NCBI GenBank assembly: GCA_934454585.1
Contig: CAKSFP010000023.1
Coordinates: 1-46,469, forward strand
DNA: 46,469 bases
Source of the DNA: an uncultured Clostridia bacterium
GTDB lineage: Bacteria > Bacillota > Clostridia > UMGS1810
Reading direction: 5' to 3'
This document shows positions 7,577 through 15,445 of this stretch, piece by piece (position 1 is the first letter of the stretch; each line of letters begins with the position of its first letter). The translations under genes were made by a program, and so were the position numbers. The notes under the pieces were generated by a model. The model made no database searches, had not been told where the DNA came from, and saw only the letters and a program-made list of their open reading frames with translations.

Positions 7577-8182
7577 ATGATTAAAAAACCGTATGTAAGA
7601 TTTTTCAACGCCGACTCTCTCGGCAGAACAATGAGTTTTTTCATGGGTGATGAGGCGCTTGCCGCCGATTTGCCGTTCGGCGCATTTTCGCCTTTTACAG
7701 AGGTGCCCGTCGGCACGGACACATTCACGGTATCGTGCGTAAATTGCGATTGTGCAGGCAAAATAATGCTCACATTCGGCGATTCGTCCGTTTACACTGT
7801 GGCGGCCGTGTGCATTGACGATTCCGTCAGCCTGTACGGCATCCGTGAGATGTTCGACCAAACAAACCGCTCTTTTGCGCATCTGCGCGTTTGCAATCTT
7901 TCGCCGGATATCATCAATGCCGATGTGTTTGCGAATAATTCGCAGATCCTCGGCGGTGTGGATTACCTGGAAATCAGCCGCTATATCGACATGATTCCCG
8001 ATACATATAATTTCACGGTGCGGGGTTGCGATTCGGATAAGGTTTTGCTCAATTGCGGCAGACAGACCGTGCGCAGCGGCAAGTACAATACTCTGTATTT
8101 CATAGGTAAGGTCAATTCCAATCCGTCTGTGCGGTGCGTTTTCAGTGTGGATGCGCAGGGTTATGATGGGGAGTATTTGTAG
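7577..8182 (+). CDS. DUF4397-domain protein
   Basis: A protein of 201 residues. KPYVRFFNADSLGRTMSFF at the start, then AHLRVCNLSPDIINADVF around residue 98, are the two half-domain openings (VRxxNAS...vDvy-type) of DUF4397, an all-beta domain common in secreted proteins. Here there is no signal peptide. The protein is cysteine-rich (about 8 Cys). The ATG at 7577 is chosen because GGAGG lies 5 nt upstream; an ATG four codons earlier lies within that site. It follows the propeller-like gene with 32 nt between, so the two are probably one operon. Confidence 0.8.
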   Translation: MIKKPYVRFFNADSLGRTMSFFMGDEALAADLPFGAFSPFTEVPVGTDTFTVSCVNCDCAGKIMLTFGDSSVYTVAAVCIDDSVSLYGIREMFDQTNRSFAHLRVCNLSPDIINADVFANNSQILGGVDYLEISRYIDMIPDTYNFTVRGCDSDKVLLNCGRQTVRSGKYNTLYFIGKVNSNPSVRCVFSVDAQGYDGEYL

Positions 8183-8212
8183 GATGTAAATTGGCAGAGG
8201 CTAACTGTATGA

Positions 8213-8320
8213 TGAAATGAAATTTGCCTTTTAACATCCGCGAAGCGGATATTTCACGCACCGCAGGTGCATTTCACAGCGCAGCTATTTCACTTGTCGC
8301 GCAGCGGCAAATTTCGTTGA
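8213..8320. repeat. 108-bp multi-hairpin cassette, copy A
   Basis: An outer stem TGAAATGAAATTTGCC (8213-8228) pairs with GGCAAATTTCGTTGA (8306-8320). Inside are small hairpins separated by ATTTCAC spacers: ATCCGC-gaa-GCGGAT-type, GCACC-gca-GGTGC and AGC-gca-GCT, plus a final unit abutting the outer stem. Copy B at 32823-32930 is identical except for about seven positions that preserve pairing. Each copy lies just past the terminator of a minus-strand tRNA gene. It has no coding potential. Confidence 0.85.
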
Positions 8321-8352
8321 AAAAAGCACTTGCTTTATGCAAGTGCTTTTTT
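8321..8352 (-). terminator. terminator of tRNA-Pro (readable on both strands)
   Basis: GCACTTGC / GCAAGTGC stem with loop TTTAT, flanked by A-run and T-run, placed 1 nt after the CCA end of the minus-strand tRNA. Confidence 0.85.
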
Positions 8353-8353
8353 C

Positions 8354-8429
8354 TGGTCGGGGTGACCGGACTCGAACCGACGACATCCAGTTCCCAAAAC
8401 TGGCGCGCTACCAGCTGCGCTACACCCCG
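8354..8429 (-). tRNA. tRNA-Pro (anticodon TGG)
   Basis: A 76-nt cloverleaf on the minus strand. Acceptor CGGGGTG pairs with CACCCCG, the discriminator is A and CCA is encoded. The D-arm has GCGC pairing, the anticodon stem is CCAGT/ACTGG with loop TTTGGGA (anticodon TGG), and the T-arm loop is TTCGAGT. It is transcribed away from glyS, from its own promoter at 8461-8489. Confidence 0.96.
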
Positions 8430-8460
8430 AAAAAACTATGTAAATTTACGATACCGCTAT

Positions 8461-8489
8461 ATTATATAATATCCCGGCAAAAAAGTCAA
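8461..8489 (-). promoter_or_regulatory. tRNA-Pro promoter
   Basis: On the minus strand TTGACT (8489-8484) and TATAAT (8466-8461) with exactly 17 bp between, about 32 nt before the tRNA 5' end. Confidence 0.85.
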
Positions 8490-8531
8490 GCAAAAATAAC
8501 TGCAAAAATATACAAAAACCGCGCAAAACGC

Positions 8532-8560
8532 TTGACAAATTCGCCGCACTACACTAAACT
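8532..8560 (+). promoter_or_regulatory. glyS promoter
   Basis: TTGACA (8532-8537), 17-bp spacer, TAAACT (8555-8560), 47 nt before the glyS start. The region between 8490 and 8531 separates two divergent promoters. Confidence 0.75.
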
Positions 8561-8606
8561 ATAGGTATATGATTTTTTTGACACTAAACGAAAGGATGAA
8601 TATAAA

Positions 8607-9998
8607 ATGCAAAATTCCGAAAAGACAATGGACAAAATCGTTGCCCTGTGCAAAGGCAGAGGCTTTGTGTATCCCGGTTCGGAGATATACGGCGGTCTTG
8701 CAAACTCATGGGACTACGGTCCGCTCGGCGTTGAATTCAAAAACAATGTAAAAAGAGCGTGGTGGAAAAAGTTTGTACAGGAGTCACCATACAATGTGGG
8801 ACTCGACGCGGCAATACTTATGAATCCCGAGACATGGGTTGCATCGGGTCATGTGGGCGGTTTCAGCGATCCGCTTATGGACTGCAAAGACTGCAAATCC
8901 AGATACAGAGCGGACAAGCTCATTGAGGACTGGTATCACGACAAGGGCGAGACGGTCACGGTCGACGGCTGGAGTGCCGACGAGATGAGCAAATTCATAA
9001 AGGAAAATAACATAAAGTGTCCCAAGTGCGGCAGCATGAACTACACCGACATAAGGCAGTTTAACCTTATGTTCAAGACTTTCCAGGGTGTTACCGAGGA
9101 TTCGAGCTCACAGCTGTATCTGCGCCCGGAGACTGCACAGGGTATCTTTGTCAACTTCAAGAATGTTCAGCGCACATCGCGCAAGAAAATTCCTTTCGGC
9201 ATAGGTCAGATTGGTAAATCGTTCAGAAACGAGATAACCCCCGGAAACTTTATTTTCAGAATAAGAGAATTTGAGCAGATGGAGCTTGAGTTCTTCTGCA
9301 AGCCGGATACAGACCTCGACTGGTTTGTATATTGGAAAGATTACTGCAAAAACTTCCTGCTCAATCTCGGCATAAAGGAAGAAAACATCAAGATGCGCGA
9401 CCATGCCCGGGAGGAACTTGCATTTTACAGCAAGGCGACCACGGACATAGAGTATATGTTCCCGTTCGGCTGGGGAGAACTGTGGGGCATTGCGGACAGA
9501 ACCGACTATGACCTCAAGCAGCACTCGGAGCACTCCGGCGAAAAGATGGAATACATTGACCCGGAGACAAACGAAAGATATGTACCTTATGTTGTAGAGC
9601 CGTCACTCGGAGCAGACAGAGTTGCGCTTGCGTTCCTGGTGGAGGCATATGACGAGGAGGAGATTAAAGAGGGCGACACAAGAGTTGTCATGAGATTCCA
9701 CCCGGCGATTGCCCCGGTAAAAGCTGCGGTGCTTCCGCTCTCAAAGAAACTCAGCGATAAGGCATACAAGCTTTATGAGCAGATGAGCAAAAAGTTCAAC
9801 TGCGAGTTTGACGAGTCCGGATCAATAGGCAAGAGATATCGCCGCCAGGACGAAATTGGTACGCCGTGGTGCGTAACATATGATTTTGACAGCGAGGAGA
9901 GCGGCAATGTTACGGTGAGAAACCGCGACACCATGGAGCAGATAACACTCTCTATGGACGAGGTTATACCATACATCGAAAAGCAGCTGGAGTTTTAA
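8607..9998 (+). CDS. glyS: glycine--tRNA ligase, single-chain dimeric type
   Basis: A class II aminoacyl-tRNA synthetase of 463 residues that charges tRNA-Gly. The N-terminus KGRGFVYPGSEIYGGLANSW and DYGPLGVEFKNN are characteristic of the alpha2 (archaeal/eukaryote-like) glycyl-tRNA synthetase used by many Gram-positives. Class II motif 2 is FRNEITPGNFIFRIREFEQ and motif 3 is EPSLGADRVALAF. The C-terminal anticodon-binding domain includes GTPWCVTYDFDS. A CxxC pair (CKDCKS, then CPKCGS) in the insertion suggests zinc binding. The length is normal. The ATG at 8607 follows AAAGGATG, and fba begins 33 nt after the stop. Confidence 0.97.
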   Translation: MQNSEKTMDKIVALCKGRGFVYPGSEIYGGLANSWDYGPLGVEFKNNVKRAWWKKFVQESPYNVGLDAAILMNPETWVASGHVGGFSDPLMDCKDCKSRYRADKLIEDWYHDKGETVTVDGWSADEMSKFIKENNIKCPKCGSMNYTDIRQFNLMFKTFQGVTEDSSSQLYLRPETAQGIFVNFKNVQRTSRKKIPFGIGQIGKSFRNEITPGNFIFRIREFEQMELEFFCKPDTDLDWFVYWKDYCKNFLLNLGIKEENIKMRDHAREELAFYSKATTDIEYMFPFGWGELWGIADRTDYDLKQHSEHSGEKMEYIDPETNERYVPYVVEPSLGADRVALAFLVEAYDEEEIKEGDTRVVMRFHPAIAPVKAAVLPLSKKLSDKAYKLYEQMSKKFNCEFDESGSIGKRYRRQDEIGTPWCVTYDFDSEESGNVTVRNRDTMEQITLSMDEVIPYIEKQLEF

Positions 9999-10031
9999 TC
10001 CGGCACAAATCAATTTTAGGAGGAATATATA

Positions 10032-10895
10032 ATGTTAGTTTCAGCAAAAGAAATGCTTATCAAGGCAAAAGAAGGCAAATATGCAGTAGGTCAGTTTAAC
10101 ATTAACAACCTGGAGTGGACTAAGTCCATTCTCCAGACAGCTCAGGAGCTTAACTCTCCGGTAATCCTCGGCGTATCCGAGGGTGCGGGCAAATATATGT
10201 GCGGATACAAGACTGTTGTCGGCATGGTGAACGGAATGTTGGAGGAGATGGGAATAACCGTTCCTGTAGCGCTCCACCTCGACCACGGCAGCTACGAGCA
10301 CGCTTTCAAGGTAATCGAGGCAGGTTTCTCGTCCGTAATGTTTGACGGTTCACACTACGACATCAACGAGAACATAGAAAAAACAAAAGAAATCATCAGG
10401 ATTGCGCACGAAAAAGGTCTTTCCGTTGAGGCGGAAGTTGGCTCGATCGGCGGAGAAGAAGACGGCGTTATCGGCGGCGGTGAGGTTGCTGATGTTAACG
10501 AGTGCAAGATGATTGCAGACCTCGGCGTTGATATGCTCGCAGCCGGCATAGGCAACATTCACGGCAAATATCCTGCAAACTGGCAGGGACTGCGCTTTGA
10601 TGTGCTCGAGAAGATAAGCGAAGCTACAAATCCGATGCCGCTCGTTCTCCACGGCGGTACGGGCATCCCGGCAGACATGATTAAAAAGGCTATCTCTCTC
10701 GGCGTTTCAAAAATTAATGTCAACACAGAGTGCCAGCTCTCCTTTGCGGACGCAACAAGAAAGTATATCGAGGCAGGCAAGGATCTCGAGGGCAAGGGTT
10801 TTGACCCGAGAAAACTCCTCGCACCCGGTGCAGCGGCTATCAAGGCTACCGTTAAAGAAAAGATGGAACTTTTCGGTTCGGTTAACAAGGCATAG
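10032..10895 (+). CDS. fba: class II fructose-1,6-bisphosphate aldolase
   Basis: A zinc-dependent aldolase of 287 residues cleaving fructose 1,6-bisphosphate to DHAP and glyceraldehyde 3-phosphate in glycolysis. Visible are the catalytic/zinc motif LHLDHGSYEH (about residues 81-90), the EVGSIGGEED loop, the zinc ligand in IGNIHGKY, VLHGGTGIP and the substrate motif NVNTECQ. AGGAGG sits just before the ATG. The gene follows glyS by 33 nt and may share its promoter. It differs from the second aldolase at 26364, which has NYYT where this one has NVNT. Confidence 0.95.
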   Translation: MLVSAKEMLIKAKEGKYAVGQFNINNLEWTKSILQTAQELNSPVILGVSEGAGKYMCGYKTVVGMVNGMLEEMGITVPVALHLDHGSYEHAFKVIEAGFSSVMFDGSHYDINENIEKTKEIIRIAHEKGLSVEAEVGSIGGEEDGVIGGGEVADVNECKMIADLGVDMLAAGIGNIHGKYPANWQGLRFDVLEKISEATNPMPLVLHGGTGIPADMIKKAISLGVSKINVNTECQLSFADATRKYIEAGKDLEGKGFDPRKLLAPGAAAIKATVKEKMELFGSVNKA

Positions 10896-10956
10896 GCAAC
10901 CATCGCCCTTGCACAGGGGAGTCTTTCTTTTAGCGAAAAAATTGCTCAAAGGTGAG

Positions 10957-11044
10957 CGGTATATGTATATGTTGTGTATCGGCGAGATCTATAGCGCCGT
11001 TAGGTCGCGTGTCGAGCAGATACACAACATATACCGAAAGCCGG
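10957..11044. repeat. dispersed palindrome, family member 2
   Basis: Arms ATATGTTGTGTATC (10967-10980) and GATACACAACATAT (11019-11032) are perfect 14-bp complements. They enclose a GC-rich middle with its own GGCG/CGCC pairing and CGCGTGTCGAG. Its reverse complement aligns with 15283-15357, sharing CCGGCT, ATATGTT, CTCGACACGCG and GCTAT in order. It lies between convergent fba and ftsH. Confidence 0.8.
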
Positions 11045-11140
11045 TTTGCTGTCTTGCAATTATTATCTGCTGTCACAGAATGACTGTGGGCGGCAAAAAA
11101 CATTTAGAATCGTATATTCGTACATTGTTTAATGGCATAG

Positions 11141-11176
11141 AAAAAATGTACCCGTGTTTTTGGGGTACATTTTTTG
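11141..11176. terminator. bidirectional terminator between fba and ftsH
   Basis: AAAAAATGTACCCG and GGGGTACATTTTTT form an approximately 12-bp stem with an A-run on one side and a T-run on the other, so it works from both strands. It lies 22 bp beyond the ftsH stop. Confidence 0.85.
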
Positions 11177-11198
11177 TCTATTGTCGCGGCGTCGGCTT

Positions 11199-13010
11199 TC
11201 AGCTGCCCAGAATTTTCATAAATTCATCGCCTGTTATGGTTTCATTTTTGTAGAGATACTGCGCCGCCTCATCGAGTTTTTCACGGTTATCACGCAAAAT
11301 CTTTATCGCCTTTTCGTGCTGGGTTTTCACCAGTTCAACAACTTTTTCGTCAATCTTGGTCTGCGTCTCGGCGCTGCAAGCAAGCGAGGCGTCGCCGCCG
11401 AGATACTGATTTGTGACGGTTTCCATGGCAACCATGTCGAAATCATCACTCATGCCATATCTTGTTATCATTGCCCTTGCAAGCTTTGTCGCCTGCTCAA
11501 TGTCGTTTGACGCACCCGTTGTCACCGAGCCGAAAACAACTTCCTCCGCCGCTCTGCCGCCGGTGAATGTGGCAATTTTGTTTTCAATTTCCTCTTTGCT
11601 CATGAGATAGTGATTGCCCGATTCAACCTGCATAGTGTAGCCCAGCGCACCGGATGTGCGCGGAATTATGGTTATTTTCTGCACGGGCGCGGAATTGGTC
11701 TGTTTTGCCGCAACAAGCGCATGACCGATCTCGTGATACGATACAATGAGTTTTTCTTTTTCGGTGAGGATGGCATTTTTCTTCTGATAGCCGGCAATGA
11801 CAACTTCTATGCTTTCCTCAAGGTCTGTCTGCGACACGAGCGTTCTGCCGTCGCGCACGGCTCGCAGAGCCGCCTCGTTGACTATGTTTGCAAGCTCGGC
11901 ACCGGACGCGCCCGACGCCATTTTTGCAACCTGTGAATAATCTATATTCGTCTCGGCTTTAATCTTTCTTGCGTGCACTTTGAGGATTTCCTCTCTGCCT
12001 TTGAGATCGGGCAGCTCCACGGGCACGCGCCTGTCAAATCTGCCGGGGCGTGTGAGTGCCGGATCGAGTGATTCCGGGCGGTTTGTTGCGGCGAGGATTA
12101 TCACTCCCGTGTTGCCGTCAAATCCGTCCATCTCGGTGAGCAGCTGATTGAGGGTTTGTTCCCTCTCATCATTGCCGCCTATGTTACCGTCTCTCTTTTT
12201 GCCTATCGCGTCTATTTCGTCAATAAACACTATACACGGTGATTTTTCTTTTGCTTGTTTGAAAAGGTCACGCACCTTTGACGCACCCATTCCGACAAAC
12301 ATCTCCACAAACTCCGAGCCGGACATAGAGAAAAACGGCACATTTGCCTCACCGGCAACTGCTTTTGCAAGCATGGTTTTTCCTGTTCCCGGGGGGCCCA
12401 CAAGCAAAATTCCTTTCGGCATGGACGCGCCGATTTCGGAATATTTTTGCGGATTGTGCAGATAATCCACAATCTCGGTCAGGTTGTCTTTTGCCTCGTC
12501 CTCACCGGCAACATCCGCAAATTTTATGCCGTTGGATGACTTGACATAGACCTTGGCATTGCTCTTTCCCATGTTGAACATCATGGAGTTGGAGCCGCCC
12601 ATTTTCTTCATCATCTGCCGCGAGAGCATCTGCCCCACAAAGATGAAAAGCAGCATCGGCAAAATCCACGAGATGAGGAACGACGCCAGTGGTGACGCTT
12701 CTTTCACAATTTCCTTTGAAAACTTTGCACCTGATTTATACAGTCTTTCTGTCAAACCGGGGTCGTTTACCACGCCGGTTTTATATATGTTTTCTTTGTT
12801 TTTGTCGGTGAATACAATCTGGTTGTCCTGAATTTCAACCAGACCTATTTCCTTGCTCTCAGTCATATTCATGAATGTTCCGTAGTCCACTTCTTTTACC
12901 TGCCGCTCGAGTAAGCTCGGCATTGCAAAGAGGTTAAAGAGCAGAAGTACAAGCATCACCATGCAATAATAAAACGCAAGCGGTTTTTTCGGTTTTTTCA
13001 CTTCGTTCAT
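11199..13010 (-). CDS. ftsH: ATP-dependent zinc metalloprotease FtsH
   Basis: A membrane-anchored AAA+ protease of 603 residues. There is a hydrophobic segment at about 11-31, an extracytoplasmic domain, and a second segment at about 108-127. Walker A is GPPGTGKT (205-212) and Walker B is CIVFIDEIDAIG (about 259-270). The second region of homology contains AATNRPESLDPALTRPGRFD. The protease zinc motif is HEIGH at 426-430, where HEAGH is usual; both histidines and the glutamate are intact. The third zinc ligand region GGRAAEEVVFG is also present. FtsH degrades damaged membrane proteins and short-lived regulators. It is the last gene of the DUF624-rnhA-ftsH group, 15 bp after rnhA. Confidence 0.97.
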   Translation of the reverse strand: MNEVKKPKKPLAFYYCMVMLVLLLFNLFAMPSLLERQVKEVDYGTFMNMTESKEIGLVEIQDNQIVFTDKNKENIYKTGVVNDPGLTERLYKSGAKFSKEIVKEASPLASFLISWILPMLLFIFVGQMLSRQMMKKMGGSNSMMFNMGKSNAKVYVKSSNGIKFADVAGEDEAKDNLTEIVDYLHNPQKYSEIGASMPKGILLVGPPGTGKTMLAKAVAGEANVPFFSMSGSEFVEMFVGMGASKVRDLFKQAKEKSPCIVFIDEIDAIGKKRDGNIGGNDEREQTLNQLLTEMDGFDGNTGVIILAATNRPESLDPALTRPGRFDRRVPVELPDLKGREEILKVHARKIKAETNIDYSQVAKMASGASGAELANIVNEAALRAVRDGRTLVSQTDLEESIEVVIAGYQKKNAILTEKEKLIVSYHEIGHALVAAKQTNSAPVQKITIIPRTSGALGYTMQVESGNHYLMSKEEIENKIATFTGGRAAEEVVFGSVTTGASNDIEQATKLARAMITRYGMSDDFDMVAMETVTNQYLGGDASLACSAETQTKIDEKVVELVKTQHEKAIKILRDNREKLDEAAQYLYKNETITGDEFMKILGS

Positions 13011-13025
13011 TCCGGGTTCATCTCC

Positions 13026-13487
13026 TTAATCCATTCCCGGGTCAACAATCAAATTGTCGCCCTTTATCGCCCCTGTGGCAAGTTCGTCGCAGCGCTCGTT
13101 TTCCGGGTGACCGGCGTGTCCTTTCACCCATACAAAGGTGACATCGTGCCGCTCTTTTTGTGCAACAAGGCGGTTAAGCAGGTCAATGTTCTTTGCTTTT
13201 TCGCTCTTTGTGCGATACCAGTCGTTTTTTCTCCATTTGTCTATCCAGCCTAAATTTACTGAATCGACAAGATATTTTGAATCGCTTGTCAGCACCACAC
13301 AACACGGCTCTTTTAGCGCCTCGAGGGCAACTATTGCCGACATCAGCTCCATACGGTTGTTTGTGGTTTTGATAAAGCCCTGCGACAGTTCCTTTACCCT
13401 GCCGTTGTAGCGGAGAATGGCACCGTAGCCGCCCTTGCCAGGATTGCCGCTGCAAGCTCCGTCCGTAAATATTTCAACTGATTTCAT
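13026..13487 (-). CDS. rnhA: ribonuclease HI
   Basis: A 153-residue enzyme hydrolysing the RNA strand of RNA-DNA hybrids. All catalytic residues are present: Asp9 (FTDGACSGNPG), Glu47 (NRMELM), Asp69 (TSDSKYL), His124 and Asp134 (ENERCDELA). The basic handle region WIDKWRKNDWYRTKSEKAKN is also visible. The ATG at 13487 is chosen over an upstream in-frame start because the motif begins at once and AGAGGA precedes it. The upstream DUF624 gene stops 1 nt before it, consistent with translational coupling. Confidence 0.95.
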   Translation of the reverse strand: MKSVEIFTDGACSGNPGKGGYGAILRYNGRVKELSQGFIKTTNNRMELMSAIVALEALKEPCCVVLTSDSKYLVDSVNLGWIDKWRKNDWYRTKSEKAKNIDLLNRLVAQKERHDVTFVWVKGHAGHPENERCDELATGAIKGDNLIVDPGMD

Positions 13488-13488
13488 A

Positions 13489-14382
13489 TTATTCCTCTCT
13501 GTCGTCGCTGAATGTTCTTTCTTCGTCATCGGTCTCATCGTGAATCGTCACGGGTTCTATGAGGTAGCTGTCAATTGTAGGATACACGGAGAACACCACA
13601 ATATACCCGAGCAGCGACAGAGTTATTACAAAAGATAAAATTGCGCCGATTGCAATGTAGTAGAAACTGAAGAACACTATTGCGCCGCATATTATGGTTA
13701 TGAGAATATTCAGCGGCAGTTTGCCTATGGCAAACAGCAACGAATTGCGGAACAGGTCTTTGAGCTTTAAGTCGAATGTAACCATCATTACATATATGTA
13801 ATAATGCATCCATGTGTATATCATGCTCATGACAATAATAAGCGTGGTGAGAATCGGAGTTATCTTTGCCATGCCGGGGTTGATAACAGGCATCTGAAAT
13901 CTGTAGAAAACAAATGCAACATACATCAGCAGATATACCAGCGCATCTATGAATCCGAGTGCGACAGCCTGCTTGAAGTTGCTTTTGAAATTGTCCTTAA
14001 AATCACTGAAAACCCAGGCGTGCTCCTCTCTCTGAAAGTTTCTTATGACATAAGTAAAGCCTGCCATAGCCGGCGCCGCCAAAAGAATTGACAACACAAA
14101 AATCGCCATGCCGACTATATCGCCCGAGAAGATGAACAGCGGCATTTTGGAGATGTTTTCAGTAAAGACCTCGCCGTTTGATATAATCTGCGGATTGATG
14201 CTGACCGACATATATATACCCAGTGCCAATGGCAACAGGCACACAAACATCATCATATTCAGCCGTATAAGTTTGGTGAATTTTCTGCCGAACAGTTCAA
14301 AAAACAGAAAAAATCTGTGCTTTTCCGGTGCGTTTTTTGATACGCCCGGTCCTTCTTTCATGTAACCGTTAAATAAACCCAT
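13489..14382 (-). CDS. DUF624 (YesL-like) membrane protein
   Basis: A protein of 297 residues with about six hydrophobic helices. The N-terminal block FFLFFELFGRKFTKLIRLNM resembles YesL/DUF624 proteins, which begin with a short motif around L-x-R-x-x-x-L-x-x-x-N-L and are often linked to carbohydrate ABC transporters. Its biochemical role is not established. The C-terminus is very acidic (HDETDDEERTFSDDREE) and cytoplasmic by prediction. It is the first gene of the minus-strand operon with rnhA and ftsH, ending 1 nt before rnhA begins. Confidence 0.8.
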   Translation of the reverse strand: MGLFNGYMKEGPGVSKNAPEKHRFFLFFELFGRKFTKLIRLNMMMFVCLLPLALGIYMSVSINPQIISNGEVFTENISKMPLFIFSGDIVGMAIFVLSILLAAPAMAGFTYVIRNFQREEHAWVFSDFKDNFKSNFKQAVALGFIDALVYLLMYVAFVFYRFQMPVINPGMAKITPILTTLIIVMSMIYTWMHYYIYVMMVTFDLKLKDLFRNSLLFAIGKLPLNILITIICGAIVFFSFYYIAIGAILSFVITLSLLGYIVVFSVYPTIDSYLIEPVTIHDETDDEERTFSDDREE

Positions 14383-14543
14383 AATTAATTTTCCTTGCCT
14401 TTCGGTATGTTTTAATCTGATTTTAATAATTAAAGTATATCATGAACAAGTGTAAAAATCAATGACTATATTGTGAATAAAAATTGTAGACGAAAAAAAG
14501 CTTTTGTGATACAATATAAGACAGTTTTAGGAGGCGATATGAT

Positions 14544-15272
14544 ATGAGCAGAACAGCTGTTGTCACGGGCGGAACCAGAGGAATAGGCAGAGCCTGTGCA
14601 CAAAGATTTTATGATATGGGATATAATGTTGCGATGATTTATGCACACGATGACGAAAGCGCACACAGCATTGCGCGGTTGTTTGACGAAAAATCGTCGC
14701 TGATCGTGCGCGCCGATGTTGCCGATGTTGCCGCGGTTAAAAGTGCGGCCGGCGAAATTCTTTCAAAATTCGGCGGTGTGGATGTGCTGATAAACAATGC
14801 AGGCATAGCACGGCAGATGATGATGAACGACATCACTCCGGCGGACTGGGACAGAATGTTTTCCGTAAATGTCAAGGGGGCGTTCAACTGCACCAAGGCT
14901 TTCATGGATTCCATGATACACAAAAAATTCGGCAGGATAATAAACATTTCCTCTATGTGGGGAGTGACGGGCGCATCGTGTGAAGTGCATTACTCTGCGT
15001 CAAAGGCGGCGCTCATCGGTTTTACAAAAGCGCTTGCAAAGGAGCTTGGCCCGTCGGGCATAACGGTCAACTGCATTGCCCCGGGACTTATCGACACCGA
15101 CATGAACGCCTCGCTCGACCGTGAGACGATAGACGAGCTTGTCGCCGAGACGCCCATGATGCGCATCGGCACGGGTGAAGATGTGGCGGCGGCAGCGGCG
15201 TATTTTGCGTCGGACGGCGCCGGGTTTGTCACCGGGCAGGTGCTTGGAGTAAACGGCGGATTTGTGGTGTGA
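14544..15272 (+). CDS. SDR-family reductase, 3-oxoacyl-ACP reductase (FabG)-like
   Basis: A classical short-chain dehydrogenase of 242 residues. The cofactor loop is TGGTRGIG at 8-15, NNAG lies at about 84-87, and the active site is Ser137, Tyr150 and Lys154 (YSASK). The C-terminal PGLIDTDMNASLD and TGQVLGVNGGF are typical of FabG-type NADP(H) enzymes. The gene is alone, away from fatty-acid synthesis genes, so it may act on another ketone substrate. A weak promoter is possible: TAGACG at 14487 and TACAAT at 14510-14515 with 17 bp between. GGAGGCGAT-like sequence precedes the start ATG. Confidence 0.88.
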   Translation: MSRTAVVTGGTRGIGRACAQRFYDMGYNVAMIYAHDDESAHSIARLFDEKSSLIVRADVADVAAVKSAAGEILSKFGGVDVLINNAGIARQMMMNDITPADWDRMFSVNVKGAFNCTKAFMDSMIHKKFGRIINISSMWGVTGASCEVHYSASKAALIGFTKALAKELGPSGITVNCIAPGLIDTDMNASLDRETIDELVAETPMMRIGTGEDVAAAAAYFASDGAGFVTGQVLGVNGGFVV

Positions 15273-15282
15273 AAGGCATTTG

Positions 15283-15357
15283 CCGGCTATTGCCATATGT
15301 TATGTGTCGTCTCGACACGCGTTCGCTATGAATCTTGCCTGTGCACAACTTATGGTG
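15283..15357. repeat. dispersed palindrome, family member 3
   Basis: CCATATGTTATGTG and CACAACTTATGG form an imperfect stem around CTCGACACGCG and GCTATGAATCTTGCC. It aligns with the reverse complement of 11044-10962 over its whole length, with one gap of about 6 nt. It lies between the SDR gene and the efflux operon, which run in the same direction. A separate 9-bp inverted repeat TAATCTCCG/CGGAGATTA (15359-15388) follows. Confidence 0.75.
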
Positions 15358-15445
15358 ATAATCTCCGCAGTTTTGTGTACGGAGATTACAGAAATTAATT
15401 ATACAACTGTTTAATCGGTTGCATATGAACAGAAAGGAGATTTTT

